DNA of 64,000 bases from Anaspis maculata (Eukaryota > Arthropoda > Insecta > Coleoptera > Scraptiidae). The stretch is taken from positions 61,607,787 to 61,671,786 of the forward strand of contig OX421962.1 of the NCBI GenBank assembly GCA_949128115.1, written 5' to 3'. Position 1 is the first letter of the stretch, and the number at the start of each line of letters is the position of its first letter. The notes beneath the pieces were generated by a model. That model was given only the letters and a program-made list of their open reading frames with translations, was not told the origin of the DNA and did not search any database. Both the position numbers and the translations under genes were made by a program. This document shows, in pieces, positions 11,165 to 24,900 of the stretch.

Positions 11165-13740
11165 AAATGCATTCAAAATCAATTATTTATTTTTTAACCG
11201 CATGCAGGGAAGAAAATTTGCTTGCATGAAGCGCGTTGCCAGAGGTTGATAATGCTGAAGCACTTTTTTATGTATATTAACTTTTTTTAATCTCTTACGT
11301 AGTGACACTGTCATCGAAGTAGTGATCTCATTCAATCAAGGTAGTAGGATAACATAATTTTACCATGTTGTATTTATTGCTTGCTGTGCTTGTTTCATGA
11401 ATCTAGAGTGGTGAAACAGGTGTGTCTAATTGAGCCTAGATAATAGTGCTCATCTAGGTGAATTGATAGGTCACTTATCTAAAATTTGGTTAGTCCAAAA
11501 CTAAGATAATCATTAGAAATCTAATCATAGAAATTACGTGTTTTTTTCCTAGTCACTGCTAATTAATTCAACTCAGAAAATTTTAAATCGTCAGTTAGGC
11601 AACCAATTTCTTGTTAGATCTTGTGTAACGAGATTTTCAATCATTAATCAATTTGCTATAATTGAACCAAGAAAATCTGCGTTTGCTCTCGTCAAATTAA
11701 TTTAAGCTTGATGGTACTATTTTAAGGTTTTATACAGTATTTGCATTATAAGGGAAGACACACTTGTACAGCCACAGTTTACTTACAATCATGGTTGTAT
11801 TTATTATTTAAAAGGCTGTAATTTACGAGGTGATTATTAAGTTATCTACCTGACCATGAAGCGAAGTACCAAAATAATAAATGAAATTTTTGCCAGTTCA
11901 ATTGTAGGAGGTACAGTCACAATCTATTTCTTTTTATAATAAAACTTCCAATCTTGTTGGGCATTTTTGAAAGATTTGTCAAATTAGAAGGAAGACAAAT
12001 TGTTTTTTTTTTATAAAAATGCTTTGAAAGTTTATACCTAATAATACAACAATGTTAATATAATACAACAAGTACCTACATTAGAAGTGTTGTAAATGAA
12101 CTCATTGATTTATACATTTATATAAATACTACTGCTAAGAATTTCACTACCGGGTGGGAATCACCATCTGCCCAAGACATTACAATTTGACATGATGATT
12201 CCATCTGTAAAACTCGAGGAGGCCTCACCTTTGTTTCAGCTACTAACTGCTTTATAATATATTATTTTGCTGGAGATCGTTCCGTATCAAAATTTAGCGT
12301 TGTGCGGTTCTTCCCCTTTAATGTCCGAGGCATTATTGATCCACTAGCTTTGAATATTTCGCTTTTGTACTTGAGCAATCAAAGTGCTGTATAATGAGTT
12401 TTTGTTGAACTTGCATGTGTCCACCTTCATAGCTGGGTAGATAACTTAATATGTCTCCTCATATTTGAGCATTTCTTTCTTTTTAGGTTCTTTTTTCCTA
12501 ATTAAGCTGCTAGGAATGTCAATCAGAGCTTTGTCCATGTTCTGGAAACTTGACAATACATTCAGTTGATATATTTTAAACAATCAATTGCTCATAAGAG
12601 AGACTTGATGAAATTTCAGCAGTGTAATATTATAATACCGCCGGTTTCTGAAAAGATATTAAAACTAATCTATGATTACGGGATATTTTTTTTCTGCGAA
12701 TTCTAGCTGATTGATTAATATAGACCTTTAAAATCAGTAAAAATATGGATTGTGCATCTCAATCCTCAATTATATTTCCAGAATCCGCTGGATATCCATA
12801 GGTCTATCAGTTCTAATTAACCAAAAAAGAAATCTTGTAATCATTGATTAGCGAAATCATCTTCTCTGAAGTCCAGCATTAATCTAGGATAAAAGATAAA
12901 ACCTAAGCTAATGACAATGGAAAAACCTACCACCGAAGTTGTTTTTACTCACCTACTGAATTACAGCTACTTTCAACTTATTTATATAGTAATTACTTGA
13001 AACAATACGGCAGTACTTATTTTGTTCCTTTAGTACTTAATAACACGAAATGCACCCATAGCTTGCCACAATTATTATTAACGGTAATATTATTTCATCG
13101 TTTATCCATCTCTTTTCAATTAGGATTTTATATGAAAGCGCCTGAGACTTAAGTTGTAAAACTACCTCATATACTGATTCTTCCAAGGCTATAAACATGA
13201 CTGAACTTTACTTACACGTACAACAGGACAATTATTGACAATCGGTCAAAACATTGAATAATTACCAATGCACTGTAGCTTTAAGCACCAGCACTTGATA
13301 GCTTTTAAGAAGAATATATTATGGTGTTGCCTTGCTTCTCTCATGCCTTATAAAGTGAGATTTTTAATGTTTAACGAATTAACTTTGCAATAATATTGGT
13401 TATACATTTTTCAAAACATAGTGATCACCACAAACTAACTGATTTTATGTATATAATAGTACTTACATAGGTTTATAATATGTACAGGGAGGTGCTTTTT
13501 AACAATAATGTAAAATGATCATTAATTTTTGGGTGTATACAACCCTGCAGATTGTTTTATTTTTAAAAGTTTCCGTTTTGGATGTCAACATGTGATATAA
13601 ATTAACAATAATCATAACTCATCATGCTCATGCATTTAAATCAAAAACATTTTACCAAAAGTGGTTTTTATTTTTATTTAGGAAGTTTTTGTACATATTT
13701 TTTACTACCAATAAAAAGATACTTGTGCTTTAAAACTGGT
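11165..13740 (+). other. 3' UTR and downstream AT-rich sequence of Girdin
   Basis: There is no ORF of note on either strand. The stretch is AT-rich, with several AATAAA-like hexamers, for example near 11867 and near 13710. It is best read as a long 3' UTR with alternative ends. The Girdin and taspase-1 genes converge here, so their 3' UTRs may overlap. Confidence 0.4.
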
Positions 13741-13808
13741 TCATTTCACACAAGTCTTGATGCTCAATAACAATTAAAATATCACAACGAATTTCAAAAT
13801 ATGATGTC

Positions 13809-16800
13809 TTAGTCGTGGCTTTTGTAAAAATACGCCCCGCTGACGTTGACGGCGGTGCCAGCTTGGACTTCCTTTGGTATGGCCGAAACTACGCTCTGAA
13901 ATTAGCGACACCAACATGTAACTAATATGGTACCTACAAGTGTGAATAATACAGGTTGGCAATTTTAAGTGCTATAAACTGAGTAAGAACGTACGTAGGA
14001 CGTACGCAGAATAATTTCGCAAAGGATATAACGATGAAAAACCGCCACCACAGAAGTTACCCGAATTCCGAACTTTCTGCGACAACGTTCTTGCGACGCT
14101 CAATCTCAATCATCAGTCGTCTGTCGACATAGCAACAAGATTTTTGAGTGAATAAGGCATAAGGTTACATTGCAATAATAATTATGTCCACTTTTACTAC
14201 TTATATGAATATTGTTCAATAGTCCAATACCACCACTGGCTTCTGGCTTGGCTACTACGGCGCCTTCGTCAAAGATTTATGGACTCTGAACAGCTGATGA
14301 ATGGGGGGGGGGGTAGCTTATTTAGCCGTATGGTTTTAATTGTAGCCGTAAGCGCAGCATCGCTCATTGGCTTTTGTGACAAAACGCATGGCATAAACGC
14401 CAATGAGCGATTAGCTAAAAAAGCTACGGCTAAATAAGCTGACTAAACCCGCCTTAAGAGCCGTCGCGTTTAGCGTAAAACCTCGTGTAGAACAAAACGC
14501 TTGCAATATAAATAAAAAAAAGTGACAGTTACCTTTAGCTCATCTCTAATTAGACTTCTGCTAGTAACGAAACACAGCACAATAGCATCTGCACAAAATT
14601 CCTCACTCAACTAGGTACCTACGGGTTGATGGAGAAGGTCCCAATTCCAAGATATTAATTTGATTACGTCGCACTATTTTCTCGAGTGCACGCCACACAA
14701 TATGTATTGAGCGATGCGTGGCGTCCCTTTCCTCTCTTCTAACTGTTCTCTTCCCCCAGACGTACAGACAGCATCATAGTAATTGGAGAAGTAAGTACAA
14801 GAAACTGCATGGATGGTCCACATTTTTCATTCTGAATTCTTATTTTAGACACTGTTTTAAGTGGTTTTGAGTTCGTTCGACAAAATTTGATTTTGATGGA
14901 CTAGAGGCAGCGGAACCATGAATTATTAAGTTTATGCTGATCCATCTTGTCGAGTAAAACTTAGCCCTCTCCCCCCCCCCGAGTGTTCAAGTTGAGTTTT
15001 TAAAATTGATTTTTTGACATAACTTTTCACCCATTCAACCGATTTTGTTCCTTTATTCTGTTGGCACACGTCAGTGGTTGGCACTGTCTATGGTTGGCAC
15101 CAATGAAGTTTGTATCAAAAAATAGTAACGTGTTTAAAAAAATTCAGAGGCGTAGATAATTGAGGATGTCCTCATCCCCCCCCCATTTTCACCCCTCAAG
15201 TATTTTTGGGAATGAATCCAATTGTTGAATCCTACGTTCAATCAAGAAAAAAGTTACCCTAGCAAAATTTTGATTAGAGGCTTCATTTTCGAGATATTTT
15301 GGTTTTAAATTCTGGAAAACATCTCAAAATCGCCACTTTCCAGAGCCCAAATTGTTTTTTTCTGAAAACTCCTCGTTTCTCACCAAAAAAATGGCGGTTC
15401 ATTAACTTTAACACGTAGAAAACTTATTTCAGTCGAGAAATTATGAGTTCTCTCGGATTTTAATTTTTAGGCCTTTGAAAGTGGCGATTTCGAGGTGTTT
15501 TCCAAAGTTTCAAACCCAAATATCTCAAAACTGAAGTCCTTATCAAAATTTTGCAGGAGTAACGTTTTTTTAAATTGAACGCAGAATCCAAAAATATGTT
15601 TAAATTGGAAAAATAACTACGGGGTAAAAAATAGGGGTGAAAAATAAGAACCCCCCCTTATCTATACCCCGGAATATATTTTTAAAATACGTTTCTATTG
15701 TTCAAAAGAAACCTACTTCAGTAAACTTTGAATCAAATTTGAACAAAATTGGTTAAACGATTCAAGAGTTATGTCAAAAAAATCGATTTTACAAATTCAA
15801 CTTGAACACCCTCTAATTTTTCAACTGAGCATTTTAGGACACGGAAGTTAGATTTTTTCCTGGTTCATTTTTGATGAGGAATCTCCCCTAGAAGTTTGTT
15901 ACCGTAATTACGAAACACCCTGTATATCTCCACTATACCGGACATTCTGCCGAACCCCTGGTTTTCCAACAAAGCGTATAATATGACAACACAGGTAGTT
16001 ACTGGGTGCTTTCAACCTAGCCCCAAGTTTGGTCCACCTGCCATTTACGCATGTGCGAGTGCCAAACGGTGATTTCCATCTACGTGTTCCAACCCGATTC
16101 TGTGCCGTTCATTCATATACCCGTTCATTGGACCACCTAAAATTTTGTGCCAAACTACAAACTATGGAGATTGGAGACATGTTCCGTCTGGTGGTATTTA
16201 TTTAATTGTCTTATTTTACGAGGCGGCATTCAGCTATAAGCTGCTCTACCATGCAACCTCGGGGACAGCACAAAATATCCATGGATGAAGTAGGATTCGA
16301 ACCCACACAGGGCAGCGCGAGTGGTTTGGCTTGCCATTACCTGTACCACTCGGCCACCACCGCTCCATGCATTTGTACCGTCTAGGTGGAAAGCACCCTT
16401 ATGACACGTTTTACGCCTTTAGGGCAATTTATGTACTTCTTGTAGGGAACAAATAAAATATTAATTGACTGATTGATTGGGTGGGGACCTTTACCGACCA
16501 CCAAAATCGCATGGGGGTCGGCACCATCGTTCACATTTGACGTGCTGTGCTACACACATGCGTGCATTGGCATTTAGCAAGGATTTCAACTAGATCAAGG
16601 AATTTGTTTCAAGGAGGAAAATTCAACACACCGCTGGTGGGGATCCGGGCCCAGGACCTTTGGCATGGCAGTCGTGCGCACTGCGCACTAACCACCATAC
16701 CACGAGTTCCTCAGTATCAATAGGTAGGTTAGAGTGACATCTTATACCTTGAAAGAAAATGTTTTCTGTGCACACACATGTGTACTTCTCTAATAAATAA

Positions 16801-18140
16801 AATAAAAATGTCCTGGAATCACGTTGTTGTCTTTGTACATACCTTGGCTTTTTCATCAGTAGTTCGCATATATCCAACACTCATCGTTTCTGAACTGTGT
16901 CCCCAAAGTACAGCAACGTCCCCCATTTCATTGACATGCAGAACTAGCGCTCCTCCCAGCAACTTCACATTAGAAGCAATATTACGAAGATACCTTGATT
17001 CTGAAAATGTTTACATCAATCAAATATATTACATATTCAAAACACATGAAAAACGAACCCAAGAACTTGTTTTTGAAAGATTTACTAAGCGCTTCGGTGG
17101 GACAAGAACTGTATTTTATATCTTCTCCAAGCTCTTTGGCTAGCTGAGTTCTGACTAAATATTCTCCACATCCTGTAGTGCAAACTGCAACTTTTGGTTC
17201 AGTTTCTGTAAAGCTATCGGCCCAGACTCCGCCGGCATAGATGGCGGCCTGCCCAATTCTCCCTGGTTTTTTCAAAAAAATTCCGCCAGAACTACAACCT
17301 GAAGCTATGTTTCCGCTGACGTCCAAACAAACAGCACCTACAGTGTCCAGCAAAGTTTCTTCATCTGCGATTCCATTTTTGTTTCCTGCTTCCACAACTC
17401 GAGATGACTCCCCAACTTTTTCATGCAGTCCATTCTTTTCGTCACTTTTACTTAAAATTCGAACTTTACCGTTACTGTATACAGCTTCATAGTCGCACTC
17501 TTCGTGGGCTTTCAGCCTCTTTTTGTACTTTTTATAATGTTCCATAGCTTTCGGACTGATCAGATCTTTGTTATCAACAATTTCCAATCCTGCACTTCGG
17601 GCATGCTTAACAGCTCCATTTCCAACCAGCAGAGACGGAGGTGTCAATCCTAAAGGTAAAGGGTCAGCTTGTGTTATGCACAGATCGTAGGCCAGTAAAA
17701 TTGGATTTTTCACGTATTTCACAGCGCCGCATCCACCATAATCTAAGGTTTTGCCATTCATGATGGCAGCATCTCCTTCGACCATCCCTTCATTATTTAA
17801 ATTGGAGCCGTAACCTGCGTTTGTTAAGGCATCGTTTTCCAAGGCTAAAAATACGACTTTTCACATAAAAAAAACGACTGAGATTTTGTTCAAATTACAG
17901 GCAATTACTTCCTTCACAGCTTCCAAAGCATTTCCACCATTCCGTAGTACTTCTACCCCCCTTTCACAAGCAGTCTTGCACAGCTTATTGTAACCGCTGG
18001 CATTTTTGAGATTGTGCGTTCCGGCACCTGGAATTTCACTTCTATTCAGTATTCTTTCTCATAAAAACAAAGCATTTTTAATAATCAATTTACTTCAGAA
18101 AAATGTACTAACCACAATGAACGGCTACAACACCAGTCAT
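13809..18140 (-). CDS. Tasp1: Taspase-1 (threonine aspartase, Ntn-hydrolase family)
   Basis: Five exons on the minus strand: 18140-18113, 18027-17899, 17844-17059, 17000-16843 and 13895-13809. All phases close: 1188 nt, about 395 aa. The order matches taspase-1: N-terminal VAVHCGAGTHN, then TNAGYGSNLN, GDAAIMNGKTL, then the cleavage and catalytic site LLDTVGAV with Thr at about residue 220. CSSGGIFLKKPGRIGQAAIY and CTTGCGEYLVRT follow, then VLWGHSSETMSVGYM. Taspase-1 cleaves itself before the catalytic Thr, then cuts nuclear substrates (MLL/trithorax and TFIIA in known species). The last exon encodes only 28 residues and lies about 2.9 kb downstream, beyond an intron with two SINE-like units, a MITE and a foldback. 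It is convergent with Girdin. Confidence 0.93.
14314..14457. mobile_element. Second copy of the TTAA-type MITE
   Basis: It has the same inverted GCTTATTTAGCCGTA arms as 4914-5086 and ends GCCTTAA at 14457. The left terminus is lost into a run of G. It lies in taspase-1 intron 4. Confidence 0.7.
14981..15814. mobile_element. Foldback element in taspase-1 intron 4
   Basis: The ends pair: GTGTTCAAGTTGAG at left, CAACTTGAACACC at right. Complementary tracts continue through both halves (the AAAATCGCCACTTTC block near 15328 pairs with GAAAGTGGCGATTT near 15477). Arms are about 380 nt and imperfect. It has no coding capacity. Confidence 0.7.
16199..16368 (-). repeat. tRNA-derived SINE (Ser/Leu-like head)
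   Basis: On the minus strand there is a pol III A box TGGCCGAGTGG at 16356-16346 and a B box GGTTCGAATCC at 16303-16293. The GGTGGCCGAGTGG start is typical of Ser/Leu-type tRNAs. An unrelated body and an A-rich tail follow near 16200. The same unit, 5'-truncated, is found at 52215-52352 on the plus strand, which shows that it is dispersed. It is not a functional tRNA. Confidence 0.75.
16629..16724 (-). repeat. Second tRNA-like SINE head
   Basis: On the minus strand there is an A-box-like TGGTTAGTGCG at 16694-16684 and a degenerate B box (GGCCCGGATCC) at 16651-16641. The spacing is right for a tRNA head. I see only one copy, so this is less certain than the neighbouring SINE. Confidence 0.45.
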
Positions 18141-18961
18141 TTTATTCAACTTAATACTATGTCCAAAACTATGTCATTACTTTTAAAAATCACCTGTTAC
18201 TTCCTGAATCACGCAACATCTTTGCATTTAAAAAAAAAGTTGATTTTTGAAAGATTGACTGAGACTGACAACAGCTGACGCTGACAACTGTTTGACGCAA
18301 GACGCAATTTTGACATATTGGACCTTGACCCTAGTCTAGTGTTTTCAGTTCTATTTTGTTGGTATTCATGTGTCATCTTAGAGCGGGTAATTTAAATGTC
18401 GACCCGATTTTTTTTCGTTTTAAAAATTTTACGACTCTACTGAATGTAAGATTTATAATTTATATTTTAAATTTATTTCTTGATCCAAGATGCTCGAAGA
18501 ATCTCACTTGATCGTAATTTACAGAATTTACTCGTTCACAGCCTGAAGTTTGTCGTATGTTTTCCAGGTCGTCCTCTTCCGTTCGGCTGTCACTTCTTAA
18601 AATGGTAATCTACAACGCTATTGGTCGATCCGAGGCATGGTATGGTGAAATAACAGAGAAGGAGGAACGAAACGGATAAATGTGGTTAATTAGCAAAATG
18701 GGTGTGTTTATTGAGTAAAGTGAATCAAAAATCAATCATTATTGCCTGCTTTTCAACCTTTATTTTCGGTAAGTAAGTGTTCAATCAGACGTAATTATCG
18801 ACTACAATAGTAAGACCATCAAATTACAACCCTACAAAACATAAACAAGCTAGAAAACTAGTTTTCTAGACCTCGTTTTGATTTTTGAATAACTATAAAT
18901 AAGCTCAGTGGTTTGTTTTTCAGTTTTGCTCAGTGTCTTTTCGATTTGAAGAGCTTCCAAA

Positions 18962-21900
18962 ATGTCTCCGACTCCTATGCCTGGGTAAGCATGATGATGA
19001 TTGCTTGAATGATTATGTTGTGATGAATGTTACCCTGACCCTAAAAACTTAACAAATTTAAATTAAGCACTTACTTACATAATAAAAGCTCTAAAATAGT
19101 AACTATATTAGCATAGGAGTTTCATAAGAGGTGGTGGTAGTATTGTCACATGACTCGTCCAGCTCGTCACAAACTTGTGGTAACTACCCCAATCCCCAAA
19201 GGAATCGGTGTGACAATATGTCTTATTAAACTAGTGTTATAATAGTAGGTATATTATAAATTCTACTTTGTCCTAATAATTACGCGGAAATTGGGAAGTC
19301 TAGATAATCGCTAAAAAAGCGCAACTGACGTTTCTCTACCTTGTTGTAATAGAAATAAATTTTATCTTTTTTTTGTTATACCTACTAGTTATGAAAAACA
19401 GTATCACAGGGTGCTACTTTGTGTAACTGAAAGGCATGGAGGTTAGAGAGAAGGAGACTGAACGACATTGGTTTCTGTCATAAAAAATGGCACTATTTTA
19501 TGTCGCAAAAATGCAGTTCAAAAATTATACACTGTGTCGCTGGAATCTGGGGACGGCTCACAGGAAACTGTAATTTTGCTCAAAGGATACAGCTCTGTAA
19601 TTATTCATGGTTTAGATCTGAGGCCCGTCTCATAAAACTACAAACGGCATGACACATTACATACAAATGACAAATTACAAATGTATAACCTTGACGACAA
19701 ATTGTTGCAACAATGGGTTACCAAGACTACACACTTGTAAATTGTCGTTTGAACTTTTATGAAACGGCCCCCCTGATGATGCTTTTATGCCATGCTTTCT
19801 GCATGGACTTTTATGTGAACGAGATGTAACGGAAACGATCATATATTTGTATTTTTTCTAAGAAACATCGATACATAATTATATCAAAAGGAAAAGGTAA
19901 TGAGGGAACCATTTGAAAATATCTACAATCAATATGGCAAGCATGTGAATCCAATTTTGCCACGAATTTTGCACAAAAACCAATACTCTGATGGAAGGGA
20001 AATTTGCATCGAATTTCTTCGTCCGTAATAAGCATTGGTCGATGTTCGGGTGCGTTTATGTCTTCGATCGTGGGTATCTGTCGATGAGCAGGTGAGGTGA
20101 AACATGGCTGTCAATGGGGCTTCGCTTGCCTGCAGGCTGTCTGAGCACGATCTTCTCAGCTCCAGTCTCATTCGTTTTCCTTATCTTTGATGGAACCTCC
20201 ACCTCCCTTTGGTCCAACGATTCATGCTGTTTTGAAAAAGTGGTGAGAACTACATTCTCCTTCCATTTTGGAATGCTCCTTCTAATCACCTGGAAGACTG
20301 TTCCATCCGAAAGCTCTGTTGTGAAACAGATACCGTTCAATGTCATCATCTCTAAAATGTAGTTCGCAACAGGGATCACCTTTGTAAACCTTTTCTCTCG
20401 ATGTCAGGGGTCTACCTTGCCTCCTGATGGCATTCCTCCATTCACAAGCCATTTCGTCCTTCAACAAGGCAAAACGTTAAACAGATACTATTATAATAAG
20501 AATAAATATATCATAGAGGAACCAAGAGAGCCGGATCGGAACCCCACGTATAGTAGGTACAAAGTTTATACAGTTGAACTTACTGCGTGAGGTCGGAACA
20601 TGCTCCGGCATTTTTGGCCACTTTTCCTCAACCGGGCCTTCTCATTTCCATTGGAGCTTGTGCACCCTGGCGCACAGCAAGACACGGTGAAGGAATGAAG
20701 AAGGAATTTACTTACTCCTAGTTTTGTTACTGTCATCACAAGCAAATTGAATCAGTCACTTTGACAAATAATGACTAATTCCAAAATTTGCCACACGAGC
20801 GCAAGCAACAGTGGACGGCTCCCGGAATTTTCACGACATAAAAGTAGCACACATTTGAATGCCTCGATCAGTCTCCTTACTTCTAACCTCCATGCTGAAA
20901 GGAAATAGAGCACTTAGTGCCACTGGCCGCATTCGTAAGTCACAACAGTTGTGGAGCACTTCCACGCGATTCGTCGAAATTTGTATTTTGACCAATGGCG
21001 TAGAAGTGCTCCACAACTGTTGTGACTTACGAATGCGGCCACTGTTTTGGCTGCCATTAACGACATTTTGACATAAGACTAGTTCTTTGAGTTCACTAGT
21101 TCAACAATGGACACAGGTAGGTATGTACTGAATGTGGTGTCAAAAAGAAGCTTTTTGTTAAACCGCTTTTTAACCAATAGAAACGGTGCGGCGACAAAAT
21201 ATCCCAGGCCAAAAATATCCCCGCCAATAATGTCCCAGCCAATAAATATCGCCGCGACAAAATATCCCAGGCCAAAAATATCCCCGCGACAATATATCCC
21301 CTCCAATAGGCGATTGACCTTATTGGGGAAAATGGCCGTTTCGTCGAGGAAGTTTTAGGGCATTAATTTTTAGAACTGGTGTAAGTTGCCGTCCGGCAAC
21401 GGCGGTGGTTACGTCAATTGGTGGCATGTCAAAACTGTCACTTTGCTGTCTTGTGCAGTACGCTACAAGCAAACTTTCGTTCCTGTGAACCCTTGGGACC
21501 CCATAGGCTCGTTATTGGGCCCCATATTGATGACCAGCGTCGTCGCAGACCTTTCTCTAAATCATCCATAGCTTCCGTCCAAGGAAGAGCAACAGACTCT
21601 GTCACACCCGCACGGAGGGAAACACACAAGCCCGTCGACCAGCCTGCCAGCCAAGAAAAAATCACCTCGGGCTGGCCGTGCAGAGTCAACCACCACCTCG
21701 CTTTTTTCTAAAGATTTCCTGCTTCGACTTCAGCAGGAGATCCGCATTTTTCATTCTAACAAGCTCGCCGTAGCTACCTCTGTGTTCGCGACGTAAACGT
21801 TGTCTTTTTTTATCGCAATAATGTAGTGCATTGCTGGGGGCGTAGCCTTTCAGCTGCGCACCTCTGGAGCTAGATCTACTACAAAGCTGCTAAATACGCC

Positions 21901-24900
21901 AACCATAACATGAAAGAAGAGACACAAATGCAAACCCCTTTTTCAGATTATTTCTACTTGTCAAATTTCCATGTCAATATGTGGGTATTACAGGTATCCA
22001 CTAGTGCCCACCTAGGCTACTAGACGTCGGAGTATGTTTTCCTCGTAAAAACGTCCTCGACGATCAAGTACCGAGCTCTACACCAGGTGGCGTTTTTCTA
22101 ATGTAAATCGCCTATAATGTCCCGGGCAAAAATATAGATGATAACTATTATATTATCTACAAACTGAATAGCAATTTGATAGTATAAGCACGTGATTACC
22201 ATAACCATACCCTTATAGAATCTGGCCGATTAACGTCTTATGAGACCTATACAATAATATACTATGGTCCATTTCATTTAAGAGTAAAGTAGATGACGTG
22301 GAAAGCTGTGGTGTTCTTGCTCACCCCTGCGACGCCCGTGACGTCCGCGCTTCTACAGTGGACTGTCAAGAGGGCCAAGTTAGTCAAGCCGTAGCAAGGC
22401 CAGGGCATACATACAGGTCGCGGAAACAAAACGTCACCTTGACACCCGCTATGGCAACGTTGCAAGTACGCCTGACATGGCAACAGCGCAATGCGCATAA
22501 TATACAAGATTGCGCGGAAGTGGCGCTCCGGCACGGATGTCTTGCGAACTAAGAAAACGGTGACATGTTATCATCGCGCATGTTCAGGGCCGCTATTCTT
22601 GAATCGTGTGAGAAAAGTCCCTGGGAGTAAAATACATTCCGCAGTACACTGATGTAGCGAATGTTGCTTATATAAAACTCCCAGGGACTCTTTTCACACG
22701 ACTCAAGAATAGCGGCCCAGAATTCGACAATGACATTGATTTCTGTGTTTGACGTTGACATTTTGTTCAGTTTTATCAGCAACTTGTGAAGCCTTCGGAT
22801 TTAAAATGGATATTCGGCGGTCGAAAAAATGTGTGCCACTCAGAGGACTGACTGTCGCCACACCATGCTGTCGGAGTCGCCAATACAATACAATACAGCA
22901 CTGATTGAATGAAATATCCCCAGACAATTTCGCGGTAAATTTGAATGTTATGGTTGAAGTGTTCCATGTTTTTTTATTTCGTAATTTGGGCATTTGGGAA
23001 TGATCCCTCACATATGTGCTTTCATGAATAGGTCGCGAGGGTTACACCGATTTTTGTATGTAACCACTTCTACTTGAAAACGATGCATAATCCATTGAGC
23101 TTAGTTTGAGAATCACCTATTTTACAGCGTAACATATGGAAGACTTAGAACGAATCACCTCGTTTTTTGGCGCATGCGCTAAGCGGTCACGCAATATTGT
23201 GTATTGGCGTCAATGTCACTCTGAATTTCACAACTGACACTCTCTGATTAACACAAGAAGACTTTTACATTCTTAGGGCTCAATACCAAGTTGCAGGCGC
23301 AAAGTTTGGGACGGCGTAACTCGCCAAATACAGCGGCCTGATTGGTTGGTATCCGACGTTGCTATGGTAACCGCACTTACGGCGGTCTCAGCCCCAACTT
23401 GGTATCGAGCCGTAAGACTTTTACAGATAAGTAAAGTCACTTTGACAACAAAATTAACCTAAAGCGAAACAAAATTGAATTGTCGTTCTTTTCGACGTTC
23501 AATTGACATAAGACTCTCGCGCCCGCTCCTGCGCATGATAGGGTGCCAAGGTACCGCTGTTGAGATTCGTTTAGATGTAGATGTAGATTAGTGGTGGTCG
23601 TTTGGTCTCGGAGGATCCTTTCTGCACTGCGACCTATAAGATCTTTTGTGCGTGACCAAGATCTTTTGTGCGTGACCATTGAGATTCGTTTGTTTTTGAC
23701 TCAAATCTTGAGTTTCGCACATTAATTCTTTTGATAAAGCGACAATTGTTCAATAAATTATTCATATATTCATTACAACTAAAGAAAATTCTATCAACAA
23801 GTACTAGTGAAAATTATACCACATACTATTTACATTATACCATATACCCATCTTTAGGACGCCATTTTTGCTCCCGCCCTGCGACCTATTGGCGTTGCAG
23901 GGCTTTGCAAGGACACCACAGCTGTTCACGCCATCTACATTACTCTTACATGAAATGGATCAAAGTTTCTATTGGTTAAAAATCGGTTTAACAAAATGCT
24001 TCTTATCAACACCGTGTTCAGTATCGAAAAGTGTCCATTGTTGAGTCAAAGTAGATGAATAATATTTAAAATAATATTATTGAATAAGAATTCACTCAAA
24101 TTAGAGTGTGATTCTATGAGTAGGATTTCTCACCATGAGCAGGAGCGCCTAGTGACATTCCAAATGTCATGATGTGAAAATAATAAGGTAAATGATGGTT
24201 TAGAATGAAAATAATAGTTTTTCTGACAGACCACTCTAATTGGATATAATTTCACTCTCAGTAATACAAGAAGTCTGTTTTTTTGAGGCAAATTTGACCA
24301 GATGGCAGTGGCGTACTTACCTAGCGTATTTGGCACCCGGGGCGGACTACCAGTGACACCCCCTTCCCCAAACTTACCTAGAGAATGAGCTGGTGAAAAC
24401 TGAGGTCACTCGATGCATGAATAGAAAATTCGCAAGCTATTATTATGTATTATTGATTATTACATACAACGCCCTTGATTAATAGACCTACAAGGATAAT
24501 ATTCACTTATCTAAATCCCACTGTCAATAGCAACGCAATAAAACGGATGTAAACAACAAAATCTGACAGCTGTCACTTCGGACTTCTTTTTTGTAATAAT
24601 CATCAAAATATAGCTCGTGCTCGAGATTTTCCCAAATAATTTTGGCCAAGCGTTTCCCTCGTGCTGGTTGTCCCTTGATAAATGCCCTCCTCCTACGGAG
24701 TCGGGCATTTATCGCTACAACCAGCACTCGCGATCGCCTGGCCAAAATTATCGTGATAATCTAAGCACTTGTGATATTACTGTTGATTATAGCAGAATTG
24801 CCATTCGTGAAACTAATAAATCCAGAAGGGATGTCCTAGCAACCAAGCTGTCTTTATTGTGACATCGAACCACGGATCATCGAACCACTAATCCTTACTG

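Noticed and set aside
16293..16356. Possible functional tRNA gene (A and B boxes)
   Set aside because: No complete cloverleaf, and the same unit with a non-tRNA body recurs at 52215, so it is a SINE.
17241..17492. 83-codon plus-strand ORF
   Set aside because: Antisense shadow of the taspase-1 catalytic exon.
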